Assembly (NCBI GenBank): GCA_009760855.2
Contig: WPIO01000001.1
Location: 14,913,501 to 14,977,500, forward strand
Direction of reading: 5' to 3'
Length of the DNA: 64,000 nt
From: Cristatella mucedo
Taxonomy: Eukaryota > Bryozoa > Phylactolaemata > Cristatellidae
Position 1 is the first letter of the stretch. Every line of letters begins with the position of its first letter. Made by a program: the position numbers and the translations under genes. Shown here piece by piece: positions 1 through 12,500 of this stretch. The notes below the pieces were generated by a model that was not told the origin of the DNA, did no database searches, and saw nothing but the letters and a program-made list of their open reading frames with translations.

Positions 1-261
1 GCCTTAAGCTCACGTGTATGGATGACAGTTGGTAAATAGTCCAAAATTTTCTATGAGATGCTTAATGTAAAAGCATATGGACGTTGGTTAAGTTGCTAAT
101 GTTTTCTTACCCGTGCTTAGCATACCTGGTGTTAATGCTTTACTGAATCAAACAGTGTAGGCTTTGTTGTGTTTTTTATAGCAAGAGCTTGGCTGTAAGC
201 AAATATCATGTTTTTTGCATTTATCATCCTGTTAACTAATGGTGCCTCACCACACATGCAG

Positions 262-596
262 GTCTTAAAAGTACCAAGGATGAGCCTGAATGGTTCACTG
301 CTGACATCAGCCAGACTGATGTCATTGAGCTTCGTGGTTTTGATGCACCTGAGCGTGCCAATACAAATGTATCTCGAGCGCCGAACAAAAAGCTGAGGCT
401 TAGCACTGACCTATCTAAGGCCGCTAAGGAAAAGCCTAGCTTTGACAGAAACAGTGCCGAAGTAAAGCCAGTGGAGGCCAGTTTGGAAACTGACCTGAGC
501 AGCAAAAAGGAAGCAGTTCCTCAACCTCAGGGTGCAACTGCATTTGATCTCAACAAGTTTTTTGAAGATTTTACTGTATCGATTGGGTCTTTCCAG
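262..596 (+). CDS. EIF4ENIF1: 4E-T exon with Cup-homology/DDX6-binding segment
   Basis: The acceptor is CAG at 259-261 and the donor gtatgt starts at 597. The exon enters with two bases of a split codon and ends in phase 0. EPEWF is at 282-296, IEL at 324-332 and a GFD triplet at 336-344. In known 4E-T proteins this EPEWF...IEL...GFD stretch is the Cup-homology domain that docks on the RecA2 lobe of DDX6. Near the end, FDLNKFFEDF resembles the FDFNEFF block of vertebrate 4E-T. Between them lies a lysine- and serine-rich low-complexity linker. This is the first exon in the window; bases 1-261 are intron. Confidence 0.88.
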
Positions 597-3500
597 GTAT
601 GTTGACTGCACTTGCTTTTGTCCATAATGTCAGTCTTGAAACCACTGTTTCGTATATTTTGAAGAACGACCTTTATTTGTGGCTGTCGTACTTTATTTGC
701 TCTCATTAAATTGAGCTTGGTCCATCGTTAATGGATTCTGCAACAGCTTCTCGGCATCAAGAAAGCGGGAGATAGATGGTAACGATAAGACTTGTATTTG
801 TAGTGTTGATAAACAAAAGAGGTCCTGTGGTTAAACTAGCTTAAAAGCTTCCTTTATGCCGGTGGACTGGCCTACTTAGTATGCATCATGGACAGCATGT
901 AGCCATAGCATACTTGTGATGATGGTTAGCTGTTCGTGTTTATCCTCAGCCTGTCGTTCAATTCAGTTTCAGCTTCTGCTGGACAAGAGTAGTTTTCTAG
1001 GCTCACATCATCACTGCTCACTAAAGGTATACAGATGGAGACGCTAAAGGTATACAGGTGGAGACAAAGAGGAGAGGGGAGCGACAGAAATAGACAAATA
1101 GAGACATGGACAAGAAACTCGGAGCCAGACACGGAATGCTTCCCAAAATCGGACCAGTCCTGTTTCCACCATTACCAGCTGTACGACGCCAGCACATTCA
1201 GTGGCTGAAGAGTGGATCGATTGAACTACACTATTGTCAAACTTGGTTGCCTAGCAGAATGCAACATCTCGCCTCAGGATGCCGAATCTCTCCTCTTTTA
1301 AGCTCCTGTTTTGATCATTGCTGTTTTTCAAATCTAGCGATTTTTTTAAGATAAGCAAGCAATTTGTTAAAACTATCACAACTAGAGATTAAACCTACCA
1401 GTCAGCATTTTAGTTTCGACTGACAGCTTGTGTTCAGGCCACCTTTCGTGCACTACATTGCTTTTGCCTATTGGCTACCTGATCCGATGTCTTGCACACT
1501 CATATGCTGAGTAATACTCTTCCAGCTTAAAAGAACACATTAAGAACGAGTTCTTAAACGATGCTCCCTAAGGTAATAGCATCTCCATTAGACTCCTCTC
1601 CTTCAGGAGCACCCCCAAAGGACTCGTCTTCAATTCCTTACAAGACCTTTATTGTCTGCATTCAAGCCTGCCTTGAGTGACCTCATCCTGAAATTCATCT
1701 CCCGGTCGAAGAAGACAGGTGCGATGCATAGATCTGCTGCTGCCATCCATAGCTAGCATTACAAATATATCCTTAGCCTCAGGTCCTGTCCTTGCACCTT
1801 TCAAAAAGGCTGCTGTTAGGCCACTAATTAAGAAAGCAACATTAGACCAAGAGAACGTATGCAACTTCCGACGAGTCTCCCTACTGGCTTTCCTATCAAA
1901 GACACTGGAATGAATGGTGGCAGACCAGCTAAACTCTTACGTTGAAACCTTAAACCTAGCAAGTAAGCTTCAGTCAGGTTTTAGAGCTAATCACTCCACT
2001 TAGTCAGCATTAATTCGGGTGTATAACGACCTCAAGAATGCAGATTTAGGGAAAGTCTCTCTTGTTGTTTGCTTGATCTTCCGGCAGCTTTTGAGACTAT
2101 TGATCATGAAGTCCTCAAGTGCCTCACATCTCACCTGAGCATCAGTGGAACTGCACTGAAATGGTGTAGGTCCTATCTCAGTAGGAAACTCCAGAGCATT
2201 GCTGTCAACTGGCAACAATCTTTCGAGGAATGACTAGGACTGTGCTTAGTCACTTTTTTCACAGTTTATGCTCTTACCAATATAATCGGCAAGTACAATC
2301 TAGGCTTCCACTTCTATGCCGATGACACACAGCTGTACCTATGCTCTGATCTTTCCCAGCCGTCCAGCACGTCAGACTCACTCAATTCTCTTGCTGCATG
2401 TATTGCTGGCATTCACTTTTGGATGGCCAAAAACTTTCTCAAATTGAATGACGATAAAAAATAATTTACTAATGGGCAAACCTAGTGTGACTTAAATATT
2501 TGAAAGATTATGCTTAAAAACAGCTCTGCCAGCAAATCATCCGAAGCATTTGCACGAAATTTGCGTTACTGTTCCAAAGTGACTTCACTAGACGATCACT
2601 TCAGCTCCACCGACGAGTCTGCCTACTTTCAGCTGCATAACATTTGAGACATTTAGGCCTGCTTAGAAGGGGGATACTACGTCCAAATTAGTCCATGCAT
2701 CTGTGATAGTCTCAACTTCTGTAGTCACTTTGCTGGTCTACCGGTCAATGCAATCAGGTGCTTACAGTTGGTAAAAACTCTCCACCTTGGCTTGTCTGAT
2801 GAATTGGCCATTGCAGTTGCTTCTTGCCGATCTGCACTGGCTCTTAATCAAGCAGTGTGTCGGCTATAAGGTTGTCACACACGTTTAGGTGCTCTCATTC
2901 TCTGGCTCAAGCCTGCCTATCAAGAATTACCTATCTATCCAACCAGGCTAGGCATCGTACCACCCACTCCTCTGACTCAAATCCTTAAGATATGCCTCGA
3001 ACCAACCCCAAGTTCTTTGGATACCGTATCTTTAGCTCGTATGCTCCCAAAGCCTGGAACTCACTTGCGAGTGGAGTCACAACATCCAATGACTTGGCAA
3101 AATTTAAAAAGAAGCTACAAGCACGCCTGTTTCTCACAGAATTTGGTTGGTTCTTGTGATTTGTCACCTGTGTGCTTATTTGTTATGGCACTAAGTATAT
3201 AACCACTAACCATATTATGCATGTGGACACTGCACGGTACCACTAGCCATATGGTAATGATTCCTTTACAGCATATGTTAATTTCCCAGAAAGAGATTAA
3301 GTTCTCTGAGGGTGCTATGCAAATGTATTATTATTGTTATTATTATTCTTAAGATGTTGCTATCAAGCAGCCTTTCTGCCAGTCCATTCAGCTGAGTGTA
3401 GGTATCATTCGTCTTTGGCTTGGACAAAGCTTTCTTCCTTGCGTTAGCACCTCTATTGGCCAATTGGGAGTTGTCGTTGCAGGTGGGCCCAGGTTTTACG

Positions 3501-6500
3501 TACTAACCAATCTTAAGTGCACTGCAAGTGCAACGAGGAGGCCAATTTAGAGTCTGCCTGGGACACGTGTCATCTCGCGAAAAGGGATTTCAAGAGGCAG
3601 TGATCCTTTTGGTGATGATCATGGGGGTGATGTCCTCCCAAAGGACATGCTTGAATTTATCCGGCTCAAAAAGTCTGTGACCTAAATTTCTCATAGTAAT
3701 TCGTAGTGCCGAAACGGTTATATAGTACATATAAACCTACACAGCTTCTCGACATGTTTAACAGCGATTGGTAGAGCAAAAGCCAACCGATCGACTCTCT
3801 TTACTGTCATTAGCAGAGCCGAAGCTAACAGTCTACCCACTTCTCCAAATAAACTTAATCCTGGTTGCAGTAATGGTCCGAGTGGTGAAGATTTGGCCAA
3901 GAGCAATGCTATCAGACGATCAGCAGTTTAACAATGTGACATTGGCAGTCAGCTTTTCGAAATGACACCATTCTGGTGAATAGCTCTGATCTAGCAGAGC
4001 CACATGGTGGTGGTCCGTTATGTTGGCGAACTCATTTTTGTTTGTTGAACTGGTTCTTGAGCATGTGAGCATGCGAGATATTGGTTGGGCCAGCTTTGAC
4101 CTACCATCTAAGCAAGTAATTGTAGCTTGAAGACGATATTGTGCACAAGATAGGTTGCAAGCTTTGCTGAGCTTTACTTATAACTTGCCGTGCTCGTGCA
4201 CTTGCCGTGCTCGTGCACTTGCTGGGGGTGGTGTCTTCTGCGCAGCATTGTGACGTGTGCCTTCACACACGAGAGCTTGTGTACTGTAGTGCATATGCTT
4301 TCATTTGTTCACTATGGTTATACAGGTGTTGTTCTATGCAATAGGTCGTCCACTTTCGGGCTTTGCCTTTTCAGGATGAAACAAGTAGTCGAGAGGGGGA
4401 AGAGGCCTCCTTGCTCGTATCGAGTAGGGAAGGCAGCCGTTTCAGTCGCTGGTTTGGTTGCGTTGTGACCGAGGCTGCCGAGCAGCCTGAACAACCTGCA
4501 GCAATGTATTCGTCAGTTCAACCTCCTCCTGCTAGCCCACCGATTGCTAGTTCGGTTTCAAACTTATTCAAGCAGTGGGATTCTCAAGAGAAGTCCAGTC
4601 GTGCTGCTGAGCTCAGCATGCCTTCGCTTCATGAACCGGCCGGTAAGCATCTGCGACTAAGCTTCGCGGAATCTCTATCTTTGATCACTGCAATTGATTG
4701 AGCTAAACTCTTGTTTCCCAATTCATTTTTTCTGCCATCTTTCCCAATTCATTTTTTTGCCAGTGATGTAATTGATCCTTATTGTAAATTGCTCTTCGTT
4801 TTTCCTATTAGTCTTAAGAAGTGTATCGTTAGTACATATGGTAACTCAGCTGTGAAAGTATTTGAACTCAGCAATTAATAATAATAAAACCCGTGAATAA
4901 TAATACTAATAAATGGACTATTTAATAGCAAACTTGGTGGTAAAGTCTCAGCTACATTGCAAGTAAGTATATAGAGCATATATTATCTGTGATTTTTAAT
5001 TCGCTCAATGCTGCATGCACGGTACAGGATTAAGCCCCTAGATTCAGTTGCTCACGGACGATGATGGAGACAAGTCAGATGAATTGCTATTTTGGAGTAG
5101 TGACAGGCCTGTGGTTGACAGCTGCTGTGGTTGACTAATCCACACCACTTGAAAACTTGTGTTGATTGCTGTAAGAAAGTACTGAAAGCTGTAATGACAA
5201 ATTGGTTAGGTTCACAATACCTACCTAAGATGCTGTAATACGTTCAAAATGTACTTCTTACATATGAAACGCATTCGAATGACATCTGCCCCTATGTAAA
5301 TCTTGTTTACACCTCGATATTAGTTCCTTGCCTTAACATAGTGCAGCGAGGTGCCGACTCTTTTGAAAATGTGTGCCTCGTGTGATTGTACATATTTTTA
5401 GCACAGCATTCAAAGATCTTGGCTCGTTTATTTTTCAGCTGGTGAGTTTGTTGACATTGTCGTATAACTAGTTTTTGTCTTGTGGTTGGAGCTAATGCCA
5501 GTGACCAATGGACAGGGCATGCCCTGCCCACTTCTGATACCTAAAGTAGCCATAGTAAATCCGGAGAATTGCCCGAGCAACTCAGGAAGATGTGAGTATT
5601 GTGCAGATCAAAACCGTGCCACCGGTCTGAATAATGTAATCGAGCAAGAAATATTTTTCATATTATCTTTATTTTAGGTCATTCGAATAAACTAGAATTG
5701 TTAGTTCCTATGAGTAAAGCAGGTCCTGCTAATAGAGAACTGTCCCCGAATCGATTGCATTCGTGTTCAAATAATGAAATAAATAATAGCAGGAGTAGTA
5801 GTTGTAATATTACACTTGTATGTCATCCTTTGTATACGAAACTTTGAATCTGCTGGAAATGAAGCATATCAACTGATTAGGGGTAAGATTGGCAATTTTA
5901 GAATTTGTAAGCACATTGAGGACGCTTCGTAGGGATGCAACAGTTGCTGTGAGGAACATCAAGCATATCAGTGAGCCCAGCTGCAGAAGTTTGCACCAGC
6001 TGTACACTTCTATTTGCACAGTCAGGAAGACCTGCAAGAACGAGTTACAGAAGTTTAGATGAGATTTTGTAACTGTGTGGACCAATTTGGGTGCTATATC
6101 TGAGCATGTCGTAATGTTTGCATTCTAACAATATAACAATGTCGCATTGTTATGTTGCTTAATATGTAATTAAAAATATAATTAATTTGTATAGCATCCT
6201 AAGGAAACTGAATCGCTATTCAGGTGCTTCACATATGCCACTGGGCTTGAGTCCACGACCTCGGTCAGACCTAGGTCGGGGCTCTAGCACCTTAACCACT
6301 GGGCCAAACCAGTAGGCAGACTATGACTGAGGGCTCTGCTCTAATGCTTAGTCCATGCGGCTCATAATTGGACAATGCATAAATATCGGCAACCTGCACA
6401 GGAGCATGAATTGATGGGCCATGCTGTCATAAGGAACCACCTTTTTTGTTGTATTCTCAGTTTCTGCAGTGTTCGTGCTCATCTCTTTGCCTTTCTTACT

Positions 6501-9500
6501 TTGCTGAGTTGGCTGCTTGCTTAACCTCTGACTCACTCAGTGTGGGTTGGAATGGGCACGGTAGCCAGCCGGGCTATGTGGCCTCTTGAGTTGCTAGCTG
6601 CTTTGGGTTATAGCAACACAATTTAACTTTATATCTGTATTTTTACTTATATCAAATAGGACACGGGGAGAAATTTCCACGAACATCTTGCTTGCCATTG
6701 CTTGTGTTGGCGGTTCTTAAATTTCTGGCGTACCCGGTTTATATAGTACACCTGGCTGCCTCTTTTGGGAGCCTTGTCTTTATTGTGTGTTTGGCCATTT
6801 AGACTTCTAGAAAGCTGGTTGGTTTGTGATAAGTACCTTTGAGAAGCACTTCGGCATATGTTAAACCCCTGGATAAAGATTAAGTTCTCTTACGGTGCTA
6901 TACCAATAAATCATATTTTTAAAGCCATCCCCGTAGTATGGCTGCGCTGTTAAATATGCTGCAGAGTTTAAACAATTCTAGTAAAAAGCTCTTTGAAAAC
7001 CATTAAAAACCATTACTGAGGAGTCACTACTTATTCCCCACCACCACCCTCTTTTTATGTTTGTTGCAATTCAGGACAGCTAGTAGGCATAATTTTTTTA
7101 TACTACCTCAGTTTCTTCCTGTGATCACTATAAGCCATCTTTGTTGCTAGATGCCTGGGGAGCCATCCGGCCATATTCAGCCTGTATACTTGCATGTTAC
7201 TAGCAAGTCCCACAGAAATACTCTTTCGAAAACATGCAGATCAAAACAGGAAGTTATAAGGTAAAGGTTTCCCTGCGGAGTTTTTGACACAGGCTCTATG
7301 ATAATATCCAACACGTCGAGTGCAGAAGCTTCGGTATTTCAATATAATTAAGAGTTTTGACCAGCAATGTTTCAAGTCTTACTTGGCATGTACACCAGTG
7401 GCAATCTGAAGTGGTCAGAGTCTTCCAACACCCGGAGGTTGGTGTCTTCACACTGGTAGTCAGCATAGGTGAGCTTTCCTCGAGCCATTGAGAAATATGC
7501 GTTGCTTAGTGTGTTCAGAGACAAAGCTACCCTACTACTAACAACTCATTGGCATTTATGAAGCAGGTAAAGGTACCTGCATGACTTTTCTCTGAGCTCA
7601 CCGTTTTGCCTCTCACAGGCATCCAAAGTTCTGGCCAGGTCACTATTCCAGCAAAAGAGGGCAAACACCGTCCTGCGTTGTCTTGCCTGTTAGGAGTGGT
7701 CGCCAGAGCACTGGCTCGATGCTGTTAAAAACACCCCAAAGAGATGGTCGCAGTGTAATACCGTGATTTTCCACATCTTAAGTAGTTGCAAATTGCACTC
7801 ATTACTGTCACAAAGGGATGTGTATTTATTCCAACTGCACTTGAGAATATATTTTGCTCGGGGAAATCCAGTGCAACGTTGCATGGTAGGTTCCGGCTCT
7901 TTATTTAAGCAGTGCTGTTCCTCAATATGGGAGGCATGCTATACTGCTTATTTCTTCGTATTTCTGTCTTAGCTAGTGAGAATCATTGACATCATGTTTT
8001 AGCTGCCTCATCAAACGTCACTTTGGACCTTACATCGAATATTAAGTCCTTACTCTTTCACAACTCCCAAGAGCGTGGACGCGAGCACCCCCGGTCGCCA
8101 GAACACTCCGAATTGCCAGCTGAGCTCATTAAGCTGTATGGGCACATGGAGGCACGGCCGCTGCCTTCAGACCGAGTTCGTACTGTGGATGAGATCGAGT
8201 CAGCCATTATTAAAGATAAGTGTCCTGCCAACAAGGCTTCCAGGCAAATAACGGAACAGAATGAAATGCCTGCATTTCAGAAACTTGTCGACATGCTGCA
8301 GACTGCTGGGGAGCTGAACAGAAGTATCCCACGAATGCCTGAGGTACCACGATTCATTCGACTTTTTGCAAGCCGTTGTCCCACTGCTCGTCTGCTCAAA
8401 TTGTGTGATATTGGCTCGCCATGCTTTGAGCCAACTGATTTAGCTGAAAACTAGTTTGTTAGTGCAGTCTACTTCTTTCTTAAGGAGGTTGCAGCCACGC
8501 ATCATCTAGACTTGCCGACTGCAGGCATTCAGCCAAGCATAGAACCAGTCCGTGTGTTTGAGGGCAACAACTCCAGTCCATGCATCCCCTCGTCGTCACC
8601 TGTGCCAGACAGCCATCGCCGATCGCTGGTAGATGCTTGGCTGCGTAACAGTGACTACCAGGAGCCGTCGCTTGTGCAAGCGTTGGAGCACAGCCCTGCT
8701 GATTCGCCATTAAGTAAGTATTTCACTCGTGTCGTATGGTGAGCCGTGATGGCACACTGGGTAAGGTGGTTGCTTTCATGACATCGGTCCCGAGGTCGTG
8801 GGTTCGATTATTCCTGTGGTGGGCGATCCTTTATCGCCACTGCAAGCGGTGGGGATAGCCGTAAAGGCTCTTCTGTCGCTATACAAAAAGAGGCTGTTTA
8901 AGCAGCTAGGATTTTTTTGTTGCTCTTTTTCCTGCTGCTGTATGGTGTATTTGCATTTTACCCGCATCGATTTGTCTTTTTGTTATTGGTCTTCAGATAA
9001 AGCAGTCTTCAAAAACTCGCTAGTCTGGGTGACCTAATCCCAAGCTTTTAATCTTACTTAGACAACCAAAGGGAAAAAATGCAGATATAGCATTCACTTT
9101 ACTTTGCTTTCAACATTCTTAGGAACATCGGTTTTTAAGGACTACCTGAGTCTCTATGGAACTCCGGCCGTTAATAATTCCTTGCCTGGCATGTGTAAAG
9201 GGGATGTATAAAAGGGTAGTTGTCTTTAAATGTGTTTTTTTCATGTTGTCTTCAATGGCACTACCTCCAAACTCTATCATGCTAGATAAGATAAGTCTAT
9301 GCAGGAATGTGGTGGTCATTTATGTCAGACATCGCCTATGGCGATTCTGGACAGTTTGTTGATGCGTGCAGATTGTACACCACCTGGATAACTGCCTGAC
9401 TGTACCAGAGAACTCACAAAAGATACTGTAGGGGGATGGAGGTCTTCCAGTCGATAAATAGCCTGCTTGAAGCTACACTTTTCTTTAAGGGTCGTTGCTC

Positions 9501-12500
9501 TTTTAAATTAGCGCTTTCAACTATTCATATAAAAAGCGTGATCAACAGTGATTGAATGAGGCTGAAGGCTTGGGGGTGTTAGCTCTTCGTATCGATGCTG
9601 CCTTAACTATATTAAAACCAGTGAGCTCTGCATGGTGTCAACGAAAGAAGCATATTCTCTGTGCCATTGTCAAAAGCGTCCATCAGCAGTTGGGCCAGCG
9701 ATGGGTGTACCCTGGGTGTTCTCTAGAGCTGCTGGCGTGAGGGAAGTAGAAATAACACAGCAAATTTTATCTTGGATTGCATGTCAATGACCTTTGTGGA
9801 ACTTGACCCCATCCACTGCTAGTACAGCTAGATAAATTCATCAGCCAGTGATACAGTTGCATCGACAAACTCGGGGATTGTGCCTATATTGTGGGACTGC
9901 TGCCTTTAGTTAAGAGTAGCTGGTTCTTCATTTCTCGGAGCTGAGCTATCAGTAGGTGCTAGTGCAGTAAAATGTTATGTGGTAGCATTAGCAGTGGGCG
10001 GGTGATTTTCTGAATTGCTGTTTAGGCCTTTGCATTCCTGTGATGTATGCTTGTGAATTTTCATGTTTGCCACCATTGCATCACCGGTGTTTGTTTTTAT
10101 AGGTCACACGTCGTCTGTGACATTGGCACTATTTTGCCCTGTCACAGCTGTAGTTGTGCCTGTGCTGAATTTGAACCCTTAACAGTGGCAGGCAAATATA
10201 CTGCTATCCATTCGCTTTGCATTTCAGTATGAGTATATCTTTAAATATATAGTCACGAATGTTGAGTCAACAATTTGTTGTACTGGAGGAGCTGTATGGT
10301 ATTGTGAGGCCTAACTTGTATGCTATACTCTCTGGCTCCTCCTGATATAGGTTTATGTTGCGCTTGCCTTTATTTGGTCAGTTGTCACTTTAGGTAATCC
10401 TATTCGTTTCGTCAAACCAGTACTGTGGTATTTAGAATGCTACAATATTGCTTGCAGCTGAGTGGATGCTGGCTGTGGTGATGTCTGGATTAGTTATTAT
10501 TATAAGGTATTTTTGCTGCAGTTGAAATTGCTGGCTCTCATTCTGTGCATGCCTTCTGCATGATTACAGTGTTCAGCACTCAGCCACCAGGCCACGTGGC
10601 GGTGCCGGCACCGATTCACCCCATGCAACACCCACCTGCTATTCAGGCTTGTCAAAAATCGGGCTCATCTTATGAAATGCTGCTTACTAGCTCTTTGCCT
10701 CAGTCAGCAGTTGCCCAGAGTGGCAGTGCTTTTGTCAAACCACCGAGATCCAGTATTGCGATGGAACATAGCCTGAACCACAACCTTGACATCCACTTTT
10801 CAACAAGTCTCAAGCGTCGGGATGATGAAAGGCAAGTTTGCGATGCAATTGACAGCATATTTTTTATTCATATGTCAGGCATGCTGACCCTGTGCATGTC
10901 ACCCCTAACCATATTATTCATTTTGTTTGTTTTTTAAGCATGATTTTACTTACCATTTAATTGCATTTCCCTTTGCAGCAAATGTAAAGCGCCTAGAAAG
11001 ATATTGAGTTCTCTGGGGGCACTTTATGAAGTGCATTATTATTATTATTTTTATAGGCATTGCAATGCATCGACAATCTCTGTTTGGTCCTTTTCGGTGA
11101 CACCATGGAGTCTTTTAGAATGCTTCCAGCAGCATCACTCGTTGAAGAAGCCACTTGTGCTACTAGAGATTCAGGTTCTGATACTAGGACTGCATCACCC
11201 CATCTAACGGAAATCTGACGGTTTTAATCTGCTTTTAAGACACTTAATCGGGGTAACCTGCGTTTTACTTTTTTTTGTCAGGATGATAGAGTGAATTACT
11301 TTCATTTGGCTTGAAGTAGTAGGCGTTAATCAGGAAATAAATAAAGTGCACAGAAACTACTGTGGCTTCATGTCAAATTATTTGTGCAGTGTTGTGGACA
11401 TTGGTCATCTGTCTTTTGATGTTGGCTGATTGAAGTGGTCTAAAGCTGGCTATTAGAATGGGTATAGGAAATGTTTGTATTCTAGTTTGTTAGTAGTTTC
11501 ACTTCCATTATCAATGTGTATCGCCTGTCAATGGCTACTGGTACATTGATATGGAATAGAACCCGTGCAATGCCTTAACGGTTTGCTTTAGTCCTGGGAT
11601 ATCTCGGTGGATAGTGAGTTCATGGCTTTGGTAGCGTGCGAACTGAAAGTAAGGTCTCCAAAGCATTTGATATTGGTTAGAGGCACAACCATACTACTTG
11701 AGTCAGAGGAGCAGATGTTGCGATGGAAATCATGATAAGAAAGTATTTTGAGTTAGATAGGCCAGGGCGAGATAATGAAGTGATCTAAAAGTGAGTTACA
11801 GAAGCTTGAAGGCAACACGTGCTTGATGGAGGCCAGTGCAGACTGGTGAGAAGTGGTGTAATGTAACAGTTGCTATAGCAGTACTGCCGCAAGTGCCAGT
11901 GCATCTGGGCAGCTCCATCTCTGTATATCACCAGAATGTTATTGAAGCATAAGAAATTTAACCACTTTCACATGGGCAAGCTCAATATTAAACTGCTGGG
12001 GCTTAGGTTAAACTGCAAGACAAAGAAAAAAACTTGTGACAGTGAACTGATGACAGTGGAATGGCAGTCCAATTTTTTTGCTTGAAGACAGTTTGTAAGA
12101 TACTGTTGTGCACCGTGTCCTAGAGTGTGAAAACTCTAGTAGTTATCGCAATTGTGCTTACTTGGTTCCGGCTGCCATGCGCTTTGGCACATCTATGCCA
12201 GTTGGTCTTTACAGCTACTTCTTTGCTTCTGACTTTCTTTACCGTTATTCGGTATCAGTTATGCATCACACTTTTGTTTTGTGCTTTATATATATATATA
12301 TGTATGTATATATTGCTGTTCACGTATGGTGCATAATAGCTGTGTGGGCTTCAGATTGCTGCCGTGCAGCCCTGGTTTTGTTGAGATTCAGACAGTGACA
12401 TGTTGTATATGGTGTGGCATTTTTTGCCTGCTGAATTAGTGTGAACGATCCCAGACTAATAAGCATGATGTATGAAACTATGTCATTGAAGCGCCATTAG

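Noticed and set aside
8736-8820. Functional tRNA gene
   Set aside because: Box A and B are present, but the cloverleaf is incomplete and the same head occurs in many SINE-A copies with the same body.
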